Source of the DNA: Methanohalophilus mahii DSM 5219 | GTDB taxonomy: Archaea; Halobacteriota; Methanosarcinia; Methanosarcinales; Methanosarcinaceae | Length of the DNA: 64,000 nucleotides | Assembly (NCBI RefSeq): GCF_000025865.1 | Contig: NC_014002.1 | Span: 434,001 to 498,000 of the forward strand | Direction: 5' to 3' | Shown: positions 35,432-44,175 of the stretch, one piece after another | Position numbering within the stretch: position 1 is the stretch's first letter | Layout of the letters: each line of letters opens with the position of its first letter | The notes under the pieces: generated by a model | Database searches by the model: none | Told to the model about the DNA's origin: nothing | What the model saw: the letters and a program-made list of their open reading frames with translations, nothing else | Made by a program: the position numbers and the translations under genes

Positions 35432-36641
35432 TTACTGTACCCTGTTCTTCTTCCGTTGTGATCTTATTGAAGGCTTCGGTCATATCCTTCATGGTGATCT
35501 GTTCGCCCCTGCGACGCAGGACAAACATCCCTGCTTCCTTGACAATGATTTTGAGGTCTGCTCCACTCAGGCCGTTGGCCATTTTGGCAAGTTTGGCCAT
35601 ATCCACATCATCTGCAAGATTCATGTGTCGGGTATGGATCCTGAGGATATCCTCGCGTGCTTTTTCATCGGGTATTGGTATTTCAATAACCCTGTCAAAT
35701 CTTCCCGGGCGAAGAAGTGCTGGGTCAAGCAGGTCAATACGGTTTGTGGCCGCTATGATCTTGACCTGGCCACGTGGCTCGAAACCATCCATCTCGGACA
35801 ACAGTTGCAGCATTGTACGATTTACTTCTGCAGAACCTGTGGTGCCATCATGGGTACGCATTCCGCCCACGGCATCGATCTCATCAATAAACAGGATGCA
35901 TGGGGATTTATCCCGGGCCATCTGGAACACATCTTTCACAAGCCTTGCTCCTTCTCCGATGAATTTCTGGACAAGGTCTGAACCGGACATGCGTATAAAG
36001 CTTGCATGCGCCCGGGATGCCACTGCTTTGGCAATCAGTGTTTTTCCTGTTCCAGGGTCACCGTACATAAGGACACCTGATGGGGGTTCGATACCGATCT
36101 TATCGAATAGTTCGGGTTCGGTAAGGGGCATCTCTACGGATTCGATTACCTCGTTGAGGACGTCATCCAGCCCGCCTATCATATCGTAATCTACATCAGG
36201 GGAATTGATTACTTCCATTATCTGGGCGCGCATGTCGGTTGCTTTACGCATTATTGATACAATGGAAAATGCAGCATTGATTGATACTCGCACTCCCGGT
36301 TCAATTTCATCCCTGAACTCCGCGGGAATCTGTGTAACTACTTCCTGATTGTTGCCATGCTGGCGGATAAGTGCCATGTCATCTTCTGTTTCCATGACAG
36401 TTGCAATGAAAAGGGGGGGTGATGTAATACGCTCGAGTTGCTCCTTGAGTTTTTCCATTTCCTCGAGGTAGTTGTTTGCCAGCATATTTGCTTCAAGAAG
36501 CTTTGCTCTCATAGATTCACTCTGGACTCGTAGTTCCTCATTTTCCTTTTTGAGTGATTCGATCTCAGAGTCCATCTCCTCTGCATTATCAACAGTGTTA
36601 TTGGTATTTTCAATAGGAGTATTTGCAGTTGCATCGGACAT
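35415..36641 (-). CDS. pan: proteasome-activating nucleotidase PAN
   Basis: 408 aa AAA+ unfoldase that feeds the archaeal 20S proteasome. N-terminal coiled coil (~25-75, KKENEELRVQSESMRAKLLE), OB domain (~78-135), then AAA+ with Walker A GDPGTGKTLIAKAV, Walker B CILFIDEIDAVGG, pore loop FIRMSGSDLVQKFIGEG, and the second region LLRPGRFDRVIEI. AGGGA precedes the ATG. The C-terminus ends SGMFA, so the HbYX docking motif appears as Met-Phe-Ala. The nearest genes are unrelated. Confidence 0.95.
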   Translation of the reverse strand: MSDATANTPIENTNNTVDNAEEMDSEIESLKKENEELRVQSESMRAKLLEANMLANNYLEEMEKLKEQLERITSPPLFIATVMETEDDMALIRQHGNNQEVVTQIPAEFRDEIEPGVRVSINAAFSIVSIMRKATDMRAQIMEVINSPDVDYDMIGGLDDVLNEVIESVEMPLTEPELFDKIGIEPPSGVLMYGDPGTGKTLIAKAVASRAHASFIRMSGSDLVQKFIGEGARLVKDVFQMARDKSPCILFIDEIDAVGGMRTHDGTTGSAEVNRTMLQLLSEMDGFEPRGQVKIIAATNRIDLLDPALLRPGRFDRVIEIPIPDEKAREDILRIHTRHMNLADDVDMAKLAKMANGLSGADLKIIVKEAGMFVLRRRGEQITMKDMTEAFNKITTEEEQGTVSGMFA

Positions 36642-37144
36642 AATGCGTCCCTATGCATATCATCGAATATAAATCCACTCCTGTTTTCATGTATTATCTG
36701 GGGGTGTTTTATGTATTTTTACCTATATTTTTATGACTCTTATCTGTGTTTTTGCACCTATTGTCCTCCTATATGATCTGTTTCACACTTCTATACAGAT
36801 AAAAACAAACCCCTCTATTTCCATTGGAGTTAAAGACAATATATGATAATATTTATATCACATTGTCCTCTTTGCTTGTTGTGAATAAGATGAAATATAA
36901 GTTTTTAAATTGTTTAGTTTTATTTTATTGTTTTTCACAAGTAAAAAACAGTTTAAAACAAATATATAACAAAAGACTTATATATGATCTTATCATACCA
37001 AATATTGCATATAATGGATGTGTGAAACTGTAATAACGATTCACAATTCAATCTAAACAATGCAAACCATAAATCTGAGGGGATGAATGGCTTTGCACTC
37101 CATTGCATCTGAGGGGATGAATGGACTTATGCAGAGGCTAAAAG
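36642..37144. other. long AT-rich leader region before the Pro-rich HTH gene
   Basis: About 500 bases between divergent pan and the Pro-rich gene. TATA-like stretches occur near 36840-36870 and 36955-36985 (TTAAAACAAATATATAACAA). Short frames here lack support. The last 75 bases contain two copies of ATCTGAGGGGATGAATGG. Confidence 0.5.
37073..37124 (+). repeat. two direct copies of ATCTGAGGGGATGAATGG, 34-base period
   Basis: Exact 18-base repeats at 37073-37090 and 37107-37124, ending 20 bases before the ATG of the Pro-rich HTH gene. Each contains an ATG directly after GAGGGG; the first opens a nine-codon peptide that ends in the TGA of the second copy. A third copy is at 25679. Confidence 0.6.
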
Positions 37145-37885
37145 ATGAAGATCCGACTCGAGTTATTCGATGATGATGACAACGAGGTTGCCAGAGTCCA
37201 ATTTGAAGGAGATACTTGGCAGAATCGCTCGATCCAGTTTATCAACATGTTTGGTGAGGCTCAACCTCAATCGGAAGAATCTTCATCTTTTAACCTTTCT
37301 TCACAATCACAAAACAGTCATGAAGTAAACACACCTTCACATTCCGGTGCTCAATATCCACCACAACAGCAGGTTCCACCACAGATGGTCCCTCCAAATT
37401 ATCCGCCTATGCCCGCACAACATTACTATAATCCAATGTATTACCCACCGGTTTACTACCCGTCGATGATGCCACAACCACTACCTCCCATGCAACCCAC
37501 CACCCAGGCACCATCGATGTCCCAGCCACCTCATGTCCAGCAAGGACAGCAAAGTGGTAGTGTAAACCGGTCCTTTCCTTCTCAACAGGTGAATAAATCA
37601 AAATCAGATCCTTCGTTGACAATAAGTGAAAGACTTGAGTTGTTCCTGAAATATGAGTTTCCACGTATGTGGGGTACTTCACAGGAAATACAGCATCAGT
37701 ATGAGCAGGTATATGGCCCGATCAAACTGAGCACTGTGTCCACATACCTTTCCCGTATGTATCGTAAAGATCTTCTTCAGAGGCGGGGCAATCGCACCAA
37801 TCGGGAGTATCTTTATGTGGGTGATATGGAAGAGCAATCTTCAGTTCATCAGTCCTTTTCTCCGGGTTACATCCAGAGGACATGA
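37145..37885 (+). CDS. Pro/Gln/Met-rich linker protein with C-terminal winged-helix-like domain
   Basis: 246 aa. N-terminal ~50 residues form a small acidic domain (MKIRLELFDDDDNEVARVQF). Residues ~65-155 are low-complexity, rich in Pro, Gln, Tyr and Met. Residues ~158-230 look like a compact winged helix: LTISERLELFLKYEFPRMWG, STVSTYLSRMYRKDLLQRRG, with an Arg-rich wing. AGAGG precedes the ATG. It is probably a DNA-binding or scaffold protein; I know of no function. Such a long disordered linker is unusual in an archaeal regulator. Confidence 0.65.
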   Translation: MKIRLELFDDDDNEVARVQFEGDTWQNRSIQFINMFGEAQPQSEESSSFNLSSQSQNSHEVNTPSHSGAQYPPQQQVPPQMVPPNYPPMPAQHYYNPMYYPPVYYPSMMPQPLPPMQPTTQAPSMSQPPHVQQGQQSGSVNRSFPSQQVNKSKSDPSLTISERLELFLKYEFPRMWGTSQEIQHQYEQVYGPIKLSTVSTYLSRMYRKDLLQRRGNRTNREYLYVGDMEEQSSVHQSFSPGYIQRT

Positions 37886-37915
37886 TATTTAATATCTGAA
37901 ATCTTATCTTTTCTC

Positions 37916-38164
37916 ATGAATTCAGCAGAAAATTCTATAACAAAGGGTTTCGTGCTGATTACAATCGGCTTTTTTCTATTGTTTTTAGGTTTTATTACAA
38001 AAGCGATTTATGGAAATGGAGCCCAGTCCGAATTTGGCGGGCTTGTACTGATTGGTCCGATTCCAATTGTTATAGGTTCTTCTGTAGGTGTTTCCTATTC
38101 AATGCTTCTATTAGGACTTTTGATATTTGCGATTTACATTTTGCTATGGAGGACTAACCGTTGA
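37916..38164 (+). CDS. DUF131 (TIGR00304) small membrane protein, copy 1
   Basis: 82 aa. Two TM helices (~10-30, ~58-78) flank the family signature FGGLVLIGPIPIVIGSS. Its stop overlaps the TTG start of the second copy (TTGA). Function unknown; restricted to archaea as far as I know. Confidence 0.8.
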   Translation: MNSAENSITKGFVLITIGFFLLFLGFITKAIYGNGAQSEFGGLVLIGPIPIVIGSSVGVSYSMLLLGLLIFAIYILLWRTNR

Positions 38165-38472
38165 TCGGGAATATACTTGTTTACGGGGGAATGGCCTTTA
38201 TTGGAATTGGTATTTTCCTGATAATGCGGGGTGTCTATGAACAAAATGTATTTCACAAAAAACAGTCGTCATCACAGACACATGGTCATGTGAATGAAAT
38301 CCATACAGGTGATGAAGGTGATTATTCACGTACCGATGTCAAAAGTGGAGGGGTTATCATGATTGGCCCCCTGCCGATAATTTTTGGTTCTGACAGCAAC
38401 ACCTCCAAAAAAGCGATGGTGCTTGCCATAATTCTGATGCTGATTTACCTTTTGGTGGTAGTATTGGTATAA
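38161..38472 (+). CDS. DUF131 (TIGR00304) small membrane protein, copy 2
   Basis: 103 aa, TTG start overlapping copy 1. Two TM helices (~4-24, ~83-103) separated by a longer His/Ser/Asp-rich loop, then the signature SGGVIMIGPLPIIFGSD. Tandem paralogues with a coupled start suggest a hetero-oligomer. uvrB follows about 35 bases downstream. Confidence 0.8.
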   Translation: MIGNILVYGGMAFIGIGIFLIMRGVYEQNVFHKKQSSSQTHGHVNEIHTGDEGDYSRTDVKSGGVIMIGPLPIIFGSDSNTSKKAMVLAIILMLIYLLVVVLV

Positions 38473-38505
38473 TTATATACGTTTTCACAACAGATAGGAT
38501 GTAGT

Positions 38506-40482
38506 ATGCCGGAGTTTGAACTTGTATCAAACTACAGTCCCCGTGGTGACCAGCCACAGGCGATCGATAATCTTTCGAATGGTATAAACGGTGGTTTCAG
38601 GCACCAGACACTGCTGGGTGTGACCGGCTCAGGTAAGACCTTCACAATGGCAAATGTCATTCAAAATGTGCAGAGGCCTACCCTTGTAATTGCTCATAAC
38701 AAAACCCTTGCAGCCCAGTTGTTTTCAGAATTCCGCGACTTTTTCCCGGACAATGCTGTTGAATATTTTGTCAGTTATTACGATTATTACCAGCCCGAAG
38801 CCTATCTTCCCACAACTGATACCTATATTGAAAAGGATTCTTCCATCAATGAAGAGATAGATCGGTTGAGGTTGTCTGCCACCAAGTCGCTTATGGAGCG
38901 CAGGGACGTAATTGTTGTATCCAGTGTGTCATGCATCTACAACCTGGGTTCTCCTAAAGAATGGCAGGAAATGTCCCTTTTCCTGAAACCGGGAGATGAG
39001 GTTGACAGGAGCTGGATATTCGGTAAACTTGTGGATATCCAGTATGAAAGGAATGATGTGGAATTCACCCAGGGTACTTTCCGTGCCAGGGGGGACACTG
39101 TCGAGATATTCCCGGCACAGGATAATGTGGCAGTGCGGGTAGAGATGTTCGGGGATGAGATCGACAGGATTTCCTATTTTGAGCCACTTACCGGCAAGGT
39201 TGTACGTGAAGTGGAAGATGATATGCAGGTTGTGATCTATCCTGCCAAGCATTTTGTTATGCCCCAGTCACAGATTGATCGTGCCCTTGTATCTATTGAA
39301 GAGGAACTGAAGGATACAGTTGCCGAATTTGAAAAACAGGGCCAATTGCTGGAGGCCCAGCGTATCATGCAACGTACCAGATTTGATATCGAAATGATAG
39401 AAGAGCTCGGGTATTGCAGTGGTATTGAAAATTATTCCCGCCATTTTGACGGCCGCAAACCGGGTGAGGCTCCTTCTTCACTGCTGGATTTCTTCCCGGA
39501 TGATTATTTGCTCATCATCGATGAATCCCATGTGACTATCCCGCAGATTGGAGGGATGCATAACGGGGATCGGGCACGCAAAAAATCCCTTATTGAATAT
39601 GGTTTCCGTCTGCCTTCGGCCTTCGACAACCGGCCCCTGAATTACAGGGAATTCGAGGAGAGGATCAATCAGGCCGTTTATGTTTCCGCCACACCTGCAG
39701 ATTATGAGCTGGGATTGAGTGATCAGGTTGTGGAGCAGATCATTCGTCCTACAGGGCTTGTTGATCCACCGGTGCAGGTCAGGCCTGTGGCAAATCAGAT
39801 AGATGACCTGATGGAAGAAGTCCGGAAGGTATCGGAAAGGGGTTACAGGACCCTTGTGACAACCCTGACTAAGAAAATGGCCGAGGATCTGACCGACTAC
39901 CTGCTGGAAATGGGTATCAGGGTGCGGTATATGCATTCGGACATCGATACACTGGAGCGGGCCGAGATCGTGCGGGAATTACGTAAGGGCACCTTTGATG
40001 TGCTTGTGGGGATTAACCTGTTACGTGAAGGGCTGGACATTCCCGAGGTCGCTCTTGTGGCAATACTCGATGCAGATAAGGAAGGCTTCCTGCGTTCGGA
40101 ACGCTCTCTCATCCAGACGATTGGCCGGGCTTCGCGGAATGTGGATGCTTATGCTATTATGTATGCGGACAGGATTACCGGTTCAATGTCCCGTGCAATG
40201 AGTGAGATGGAAAGAAGACGTAACATTCAACTGGAGTTCAATCGCAAGCATAACATTACACCGACCAGTATCATGAAGGAAATTCAGCGTGAAATCGTAG
40301 AGGTTGAAGAGGTATCCACTCCTGCTGCCGGGGTTGATATGGGGCTTTCCAAAATGGAGGCCAATAGCATGCTTATTGATCTGGAGGCAGAGATGCATGA
40401 GGCTGCACGTAACCTGGAATTCGAGGAAGCAGCCCGGCTGAGGGATGCTATCAGGGAAATGAGGGAAACCTATTCTCTCTAA
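38506..40482 (+). CDS. uvrB: excinuclease ABC subunit B
   Basis: 658 aa, full length. Damage-verifying helicase-like subunit of bacterial nucleotide excision repair. Motifs: [14 protein letters not shown] (Walker A), the beta-hairpin [12 protein letters not shown]...[50 protein letters not shown], and a C-terminal UVR domain ([20 protein letters not shown]). AGGATG lies before ATG. uvrA and uvrC are not in the window. UvrABC in methanogens is generally held to be of bacterial origin. Confidence 0.97.
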   Translation: MPEFELVSNYSPRGDQPQAIDNLSNGINGGFRHQTLLGVTGSGKTFTMANVIQNVQRPTLVIAHNKTLAAQLFSEFRDFFPDNAVEYFVSYYDYYQPEAYLPTTDTYIEKDSSINEEIDRLRLSATKSLMERRDVIVVSSVSCIYNLGSPKEWQEMSLFLKPGDEVDRSWIFGKLVDIQYERNDVEFTQGTFRARGDTVEIFPAQDNVAVRVEMFGDEIDRISYFEPLTGKVVREVEDDMQVVIYPAKHFVMPQSQIDRALVSIEEELKDTVAEFEKQGQLLEAQRIMQRTRFDIEMIEELGYCSGIENYSRHFDGRKPGEAPSSLLDFFPDDYLLIIDESHVTIPQIGGMHNGDRARKKSLIEYGFRLPSAFDNRPLNYREFEERINQAVYVSATPADYELGLSDQVVEQIIRPTGLVDPPVQVRPVANQIDDLMEEVRKVSERGYRTLVTTLTKKMAEDLTDYLLEMGIRVRYMHSDIDTLERAEIVRELRKGTFDVLVGINLLREGLDIPEVALVAILDADKEGFLRSERSLIQTIGRASRNVDAYAIMYADRITGSMSRAMSEMERRRNIQLEFNRKHNITPTSIMKEIQREIVEVEEVSTPAAGVDMGLSKMEANSMLIDLEAEMHEAARNLEFEEAARLRDAIREMRETYSL

Positions 40483-40572
40483 TTGTATTCTGTTGGTGGC
40501 AATACCTTTTAGTCATAACCGACATGGCCGAAAGGGTTATATCTGAAAAATACTATCAAGAGGTTGCAGTGA

Positions 40573-40644
40573 GCGTTGATGGTCTAGTGGCTATGACTGG
40601 GGCCTTCCAAGCCCTAAACCCGGGTTCGAATCCCGGTCGACGCA
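40573..40644 (+). tRNA. tRNA-Gly (anticodon TCC)
   Basis: Acceptor GCGTTGA/TCGACGC (one G-T pair), anticodon loop CTTCCAA, T arm CCGGG-TTCGAAT-CCCGG, discriminator A. No encoded CCA; T-tracts follow within 30 bases. Confidence 0.95.
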
Positions 40645-40709
40645 TTCTCTTTTTCTTACAATCTTTTTTTGGACAAAGATATTTATGCGTAATTATTTGA
40701 TGTATTTTC

Positions 40710-41408
40710 ATGACTACAACAGATACTATCCTTGAAAAGTTACATGAAAATGCTAAGCCAGATGCTGTGGATGGTATGAAAAAGTATGGTATCACGCCAT
40801 CTGAATCTTTGGGAGTTTCAATACCGATTCTGCGCAGCATTGCAAAGGATACAGGAAAAGATCATGAACTGGCCCTTGCCCTATGGGAAATAGACCTGAG
40901 GGAAACTCGCATCCTTGCCAGTATGGTGGACGTACCTTCAAAGGTAACGACAGAACAGATGGATCGTTGGGCAAGGGATTTTGATTACTGGGAAATATGT
41001 GACCAGTGTTGCATGAACTTGTTTGAAAAAACATCTCTTGCCCGGGACAGGGCTTTTGAATGGAGTGGCAAACAGGAGGAGTTTGTCAAAAGGGAAGGGT
41101 TTGTTATGATGGCCCGGCTGGCTGTAAGCGATAAGCAGGCTCCTGATGAAGCCTTTCTTGCCTTTTTCCCGGTAATTGAACGTGAAGCTGTCGACGGGCG
41201 CAATATGGTGAAAAAGGCTGTGAACTGGGCCCTGCGCCAGATAGGAAAACGTAGTCTATACCTTAATAACAGGGCCACAGAATGTGCTGAACGAATAGGG
41301 AAGATCGATTCCAAAAGTGCCCGGTGGATTGCCTCGGATGCTTTGAGAGAACTTCGCAGTGAAAAAGTTCTGGAGAGACTTAACCGCAAGGTTGCCAGGA
41401 ATCATTGA
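40710..41408 (+). CDS. DNA alkylation repair protein, AlkD-like HEAT-repeat family
   Basis: 232 aa, all-helical. Recognised by SLGVSIPILRSIAKD, the ALALWEIDLRETRILASMV repeat and FDYWEICDQCCMNL, whose W/D residues line the DNA-binding groove in AlkD proteins, followed by REGFVMMARLAV and KKAVNWALRQIGKRS. The family excises bulky or cationic alkyl bases. Following uvrB, this gives two repair genes in a row, separated by a tRNA. Confidence 0.88.
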   Translation: MTTTDTILEKLHENAKPDAVDGMKKYGITPSESLGVSIPILRSIAKDTGKDHELALALWEIDLRETRILASMVDVPSKVTTEQMDRWARDFDYWEICDQCCMNLFEKTSLARDRAFEWSGKQEEFVKREGFVMMARLAVSDKQAPDEAFLAFFPVIEREAVDGRNMVKKAVNWALRQIGKRSLYLNNRATECAERIGKIDSKSARWIASDALRELRSEKVLERLNRKVARNH

Positions 41409-41461
41409 TCAGTTCGAAACATTGATTAGTGTTTGGTGCTCATGTTTTATGGGGTTTGATT

Positions 41462-41962
41462 ATGGGGGTTCCTACTGCTGAATATGACGTATTGGAGAAG
41501 CCGGCCGATGATATAGAAATTCGTTATTATCCGGAAATGGTGATTGCCAGGACGAATGCATCGAGTTCGAAAGAGGCTTTCAGGAAAATAGCGGCATACA
41601 TCTTCGGCTCCAATGAAAAACAATTGAAGATTTCAATGACCACTCCTGTGATTACTTGTTATCCTCAGGAAGAGGGGATGGAGATGGCTTTTGTGCTACC
41701 CGAGGAATTTACTTCTACAAAACCACCTGCTCCTCTCTCAGAGGATGTGGTACTGCAAACACTGTCCCCTCGCAGGATTGCAGTGGTTAAGTTCAGGGGC
41801 AGCATTTCCGATGCCATCATTTCCCATAAACGCAGTTATCTGGAACAATTCCTGGATTCCCATGATTACATCCACAAAGGCCTTTTCTTCCGGCTAAGCT
41901 ATGACCCTCCCTGGGTACCGGATTTCCTGAAACGTCATGAGATTGCCACCAGGATTGAATGA
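41462..41962 (+). CDS. SOUL heme-binding family protein
   Basis: 166 aa from ATG 41462; a GTG at 41429 would add 11 hydrophobic residues and has no ribosome site. SOUL-domain marks are YDVLEKPADDIEIRYYPEMV, AFRKIAAYIFGSNE, ISMTTPVIT and VVKFRGSISDAII. Archaeal and bacterial members bind heme or tetrapyrrole; role unknown here. Confidence 0.88.
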   Translation: MGVPTAEYDVLEKPADDIEIRYYPEMVIARTNASSSKEAFRKIAAYIFGSNEKQLKISMTTPVITCYPQEEGMEMAFVLPEEFTSTKPPAPLSEDVVLQTLSPRRIAVVKFRGSISDAIISHKRSYLEQFLDSHDYIHKGLFFRLSYDPPWVPDFLKRHEIATRIE

Positions 41963-42079
41963 CATTTTTGCGCAACATTAATATCTATGTGTGCCCATGT
42001 AAGACCACTTTCCAAACACCCGTACGATCAAGTACAGGTTGTAGATACGGAAATCTGTGCAAGACTTTTCAATCTCTTT

Positions 42080-42164
42080 GCGGGGGTTGCCCAGCCAGGC
42101 CAAAGGCGCAGGGCTTAGGACCCTGTCTTGTAGAAGTTCGTGGGTTCGAATCCCACTCCCCGCA
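42080..42164 (+). tRNA. tRNA-Leu (anticodon TAG)
   Basis: 85 nt class II tRNA: acceptor GCGGGGG/TCCCCGC, anticodon stem CAGGG/CCCTG with loop CTTAGGA, long variable arm, T loop GTTCGAAT. Discriminator A. A nine-T run (42169-42177) follows at once as a terminator. The AT-rich accessory region begins just after it. Confidence 0.95.
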
Positions 42165-42268
42165 TCTGTTTTTTTTTGGGATATAGGTATCTCTGAAAAA
42201 CAGAACTGCGTAAAAAAACAAACAACTTCTAAATAATATATAATGAAGAATAACTTTAAAATAAAATA

Positions 42269-42619
42269 TTAAAGTTGTTCGACATTGCATCTATAATTAT
42301 AATCAACTCCACTTTCTCCATCAAGAGTGAATTCAATATTTCTTTTTTCCCCAGGTTGCAAAGTAATTGTTTTGCTAAGAGAATCTCTGATTTCGTCAGT
42401 ATTAGATATTAGATTAGCAGTTACTCTTGCATTGTGTGAACTACTACCTTCATTCTTAACCCAAACATCAATATCATAAACTACACCTTTGGAAAAATCA
42501 AAAGAACTTGTTCCTTTTGTTTGCACAATTACAACTTCATTATCAAACCCAGTACATCCTATAGCTAAAAGAGCTATAAAAATAATTAATACACTACAAA
42601 TTTTAAACATAAATCGCAT
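42269..42619 (-). CDS. small lipoprotein with a CARDB-like beta-sandwich domain
   Basis: 116 aa from ATG 42619, with AGGAAG at correct spacing. A signal helix ends in the lipobox LAIGC, so it is lipid-anchored on the outer face. The rest (VVYDIDVWVKNEGSSSHNAR, LQPGEKRNIEFTLDG) follows the pattern of CARDB/FxLD-like immunoglobulin folds used as cell-surface modules. Function unknown. Confidence 0.7.
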   Translation of the reverse strand: MRFMFKICSVLIIFIALLAIGCTGFDNEVVIVQTKGTSSFDFSKGVVYDIDVWVKNEGSSSHNARVTANLISNTDEIRDSLSKTITLQPGEKRNIEFTLDGESGVDYNYRCNVEQL

Positions 42620-42860
42620 ATACAAACTTCCTATATTTAATATTTTTAAATTTAATTTTGTAGAGTTTTTATTTATATTTAAACATATCTATTTAACTTA
42701 AATTATGACAGATAGTATATTGAAAATAATTATTAACAATCAATTAATAAATTTAATATAATATATTTAATATAAATTGTTTATGAGTTTAAGATTTAAA
42801 TTTTAATTAATTTAAAATATGCTAATTATAAGTAATATTAATAAATATTTTGTAGTACAA

Positions 42861-43792
42861 TCACTCTTTATAATTGACAATGCTTCTTAAACAATGTATT
42901 AGTGGCTCTGTAGAAATCCTCATTTGAATAATTATTGAAGCAGAGATAACCCTTTCTATATTATGAATTAATAATTTGCACTTGACTTCTTTGACCTGAT
43001 TTCTGTATTTTGTTGCCCTCAGTTCTTCCCTATACTTCCTTTTCAAAACAGAAAACATTGTCTCTACCAGGTTTCTATAATGGTAGCTGCATCAAATTCA
43101 TCTCTCATTTTACGACGGTATTTTCCTTTGATTCTTTTCCTTTTTCTACATCTTACAGGTATGATGGCTTCTGCTTTCAATTCTTCATTGATTAGAGCAT
43201 GTATCTTCTCAGAATCATATCCTTTATCCATCAGATAACAATCAGATTTTCTCCTTTTGTGACATTGTCTCAGCAATATCAATGCATGCTTTGCATCATG
43301 TACAGGTTTACCTGAAATCTTAAAACCATTTACAATGAAATTCTCAACGTCAACAGCTATACTTGTTTTCAGATACGATCGTCTTTTCTTTCCTGTTCTC
43401 ACAGAATAATAGTAACTACAATGTCCTCCTGTAAATCCACTTGAATCAATAGCAACCAGAGGTATTCTTTCACCATGTGAATAGAAGAGTTTCAGAGTTT
43501 GGTGAAGTAAACTATTGAAATAGAATGAAGATATTCTATTGGTAAATTTATGTAATGTTGTGAAATGAGGCAAGCGATTTATACCAATTTTGGATTGAAC
43601 TCCTTCCATTAAATCAACAAGTTTAACAAATTTTCTGAAATTTTCATTTATGTAATCTTTGAACAATACCAATGTCAGTAACTGATGTTGAGTATATTTT
43701 CGTTTGGAATACTTGCAACTGTAAATGGGAAGATGGGATCTTCCAGCTACAGACATAGCTGTATCGATAAAGTTTAAGTAATCGCTTGACAA
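42861..43792 (-). pseudogene. IS4/IS5-superfamily DDE transposase, frameshifted
   Basis: First segment (43792-43064, TTG start behind GGGGAT) contains LVAIDSSGFTGGHCSYYYS (first Asp) and YLMDKGYDSEKIH (second Asp). It stops just as another frame takes over at 43075 with YHYRNLVETMFSVLKRKYRE, holding the catalytic Glu of the Y-R-E signature. One missing base near 43080 explains the break. The second frame then runs through the left inverted repeat and stops outside the element at 42861. Programmed frameshifting is possible, but no slippery run is evident. Confidence 0.8.
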
Positions 43793-43903
43793 AACACATT
43801 CATCCCCATTGTGTTTTTTATGGCGAAAATCACATTGGGGACCTCTTCTTATAAAAATAATAATGTATTAGTGGAAGTTAGAGGAAAGGGTTTCTACAGA
43901 GCC
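42904..43903. mobile_element. 1000-bp insertion sequence with 16-bp inverted ends
   Basis: Left end GGCTCTGTAGAAATCC (42904-42919) and right end GGGTTTCTACAGAGCC (43888-43903) match as inverted repeats at 15 of 16 positions. They enclose the broken DDE transposase. No clear target-site duplication flanks it. The 13-mer AATGTATTAGTGG occurs across the left edge (42893-42905) and again inside the right end (43862-43874). Confidence 0.8.
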
Positions 43904-44175
43904 GGAAAATAAAGCTGTAGTAGGTATCTGGCCAGAAGAAATTCAGGGTGATGTGATGTGGGATAATAATTTGCATTTAGATATTTACTGACAGTAAATC
44001 ATTGAGAACATCTCAAAAATTACCTATCTAAATTTGACCGACGTTTATTGAATCCAAAAAATTTCATATAATAGTGACAAAAAGTACTAATAAAACAATT
44101 ATTGATACTTTTCACTATTTTAATGTTAATCAAATTATGAAAACAATTTTTGAGATATACATCTATGTTCAAATT

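Noticed and set aside
36824-37033. 69-codon frame upstream of the Pro-rich gene
   Set aside because: Built from AT-rich promoter-like DNA; no ribosome site or family resemblance.
42080-42164. tRNA-Leu as a proven attachment site for an integrated element
   Set aside because: I looked for a second copy of the tRNA 3' end (TTCGAATCCCACTCC) downstream and saw none, so integration there is only a hypothesis.
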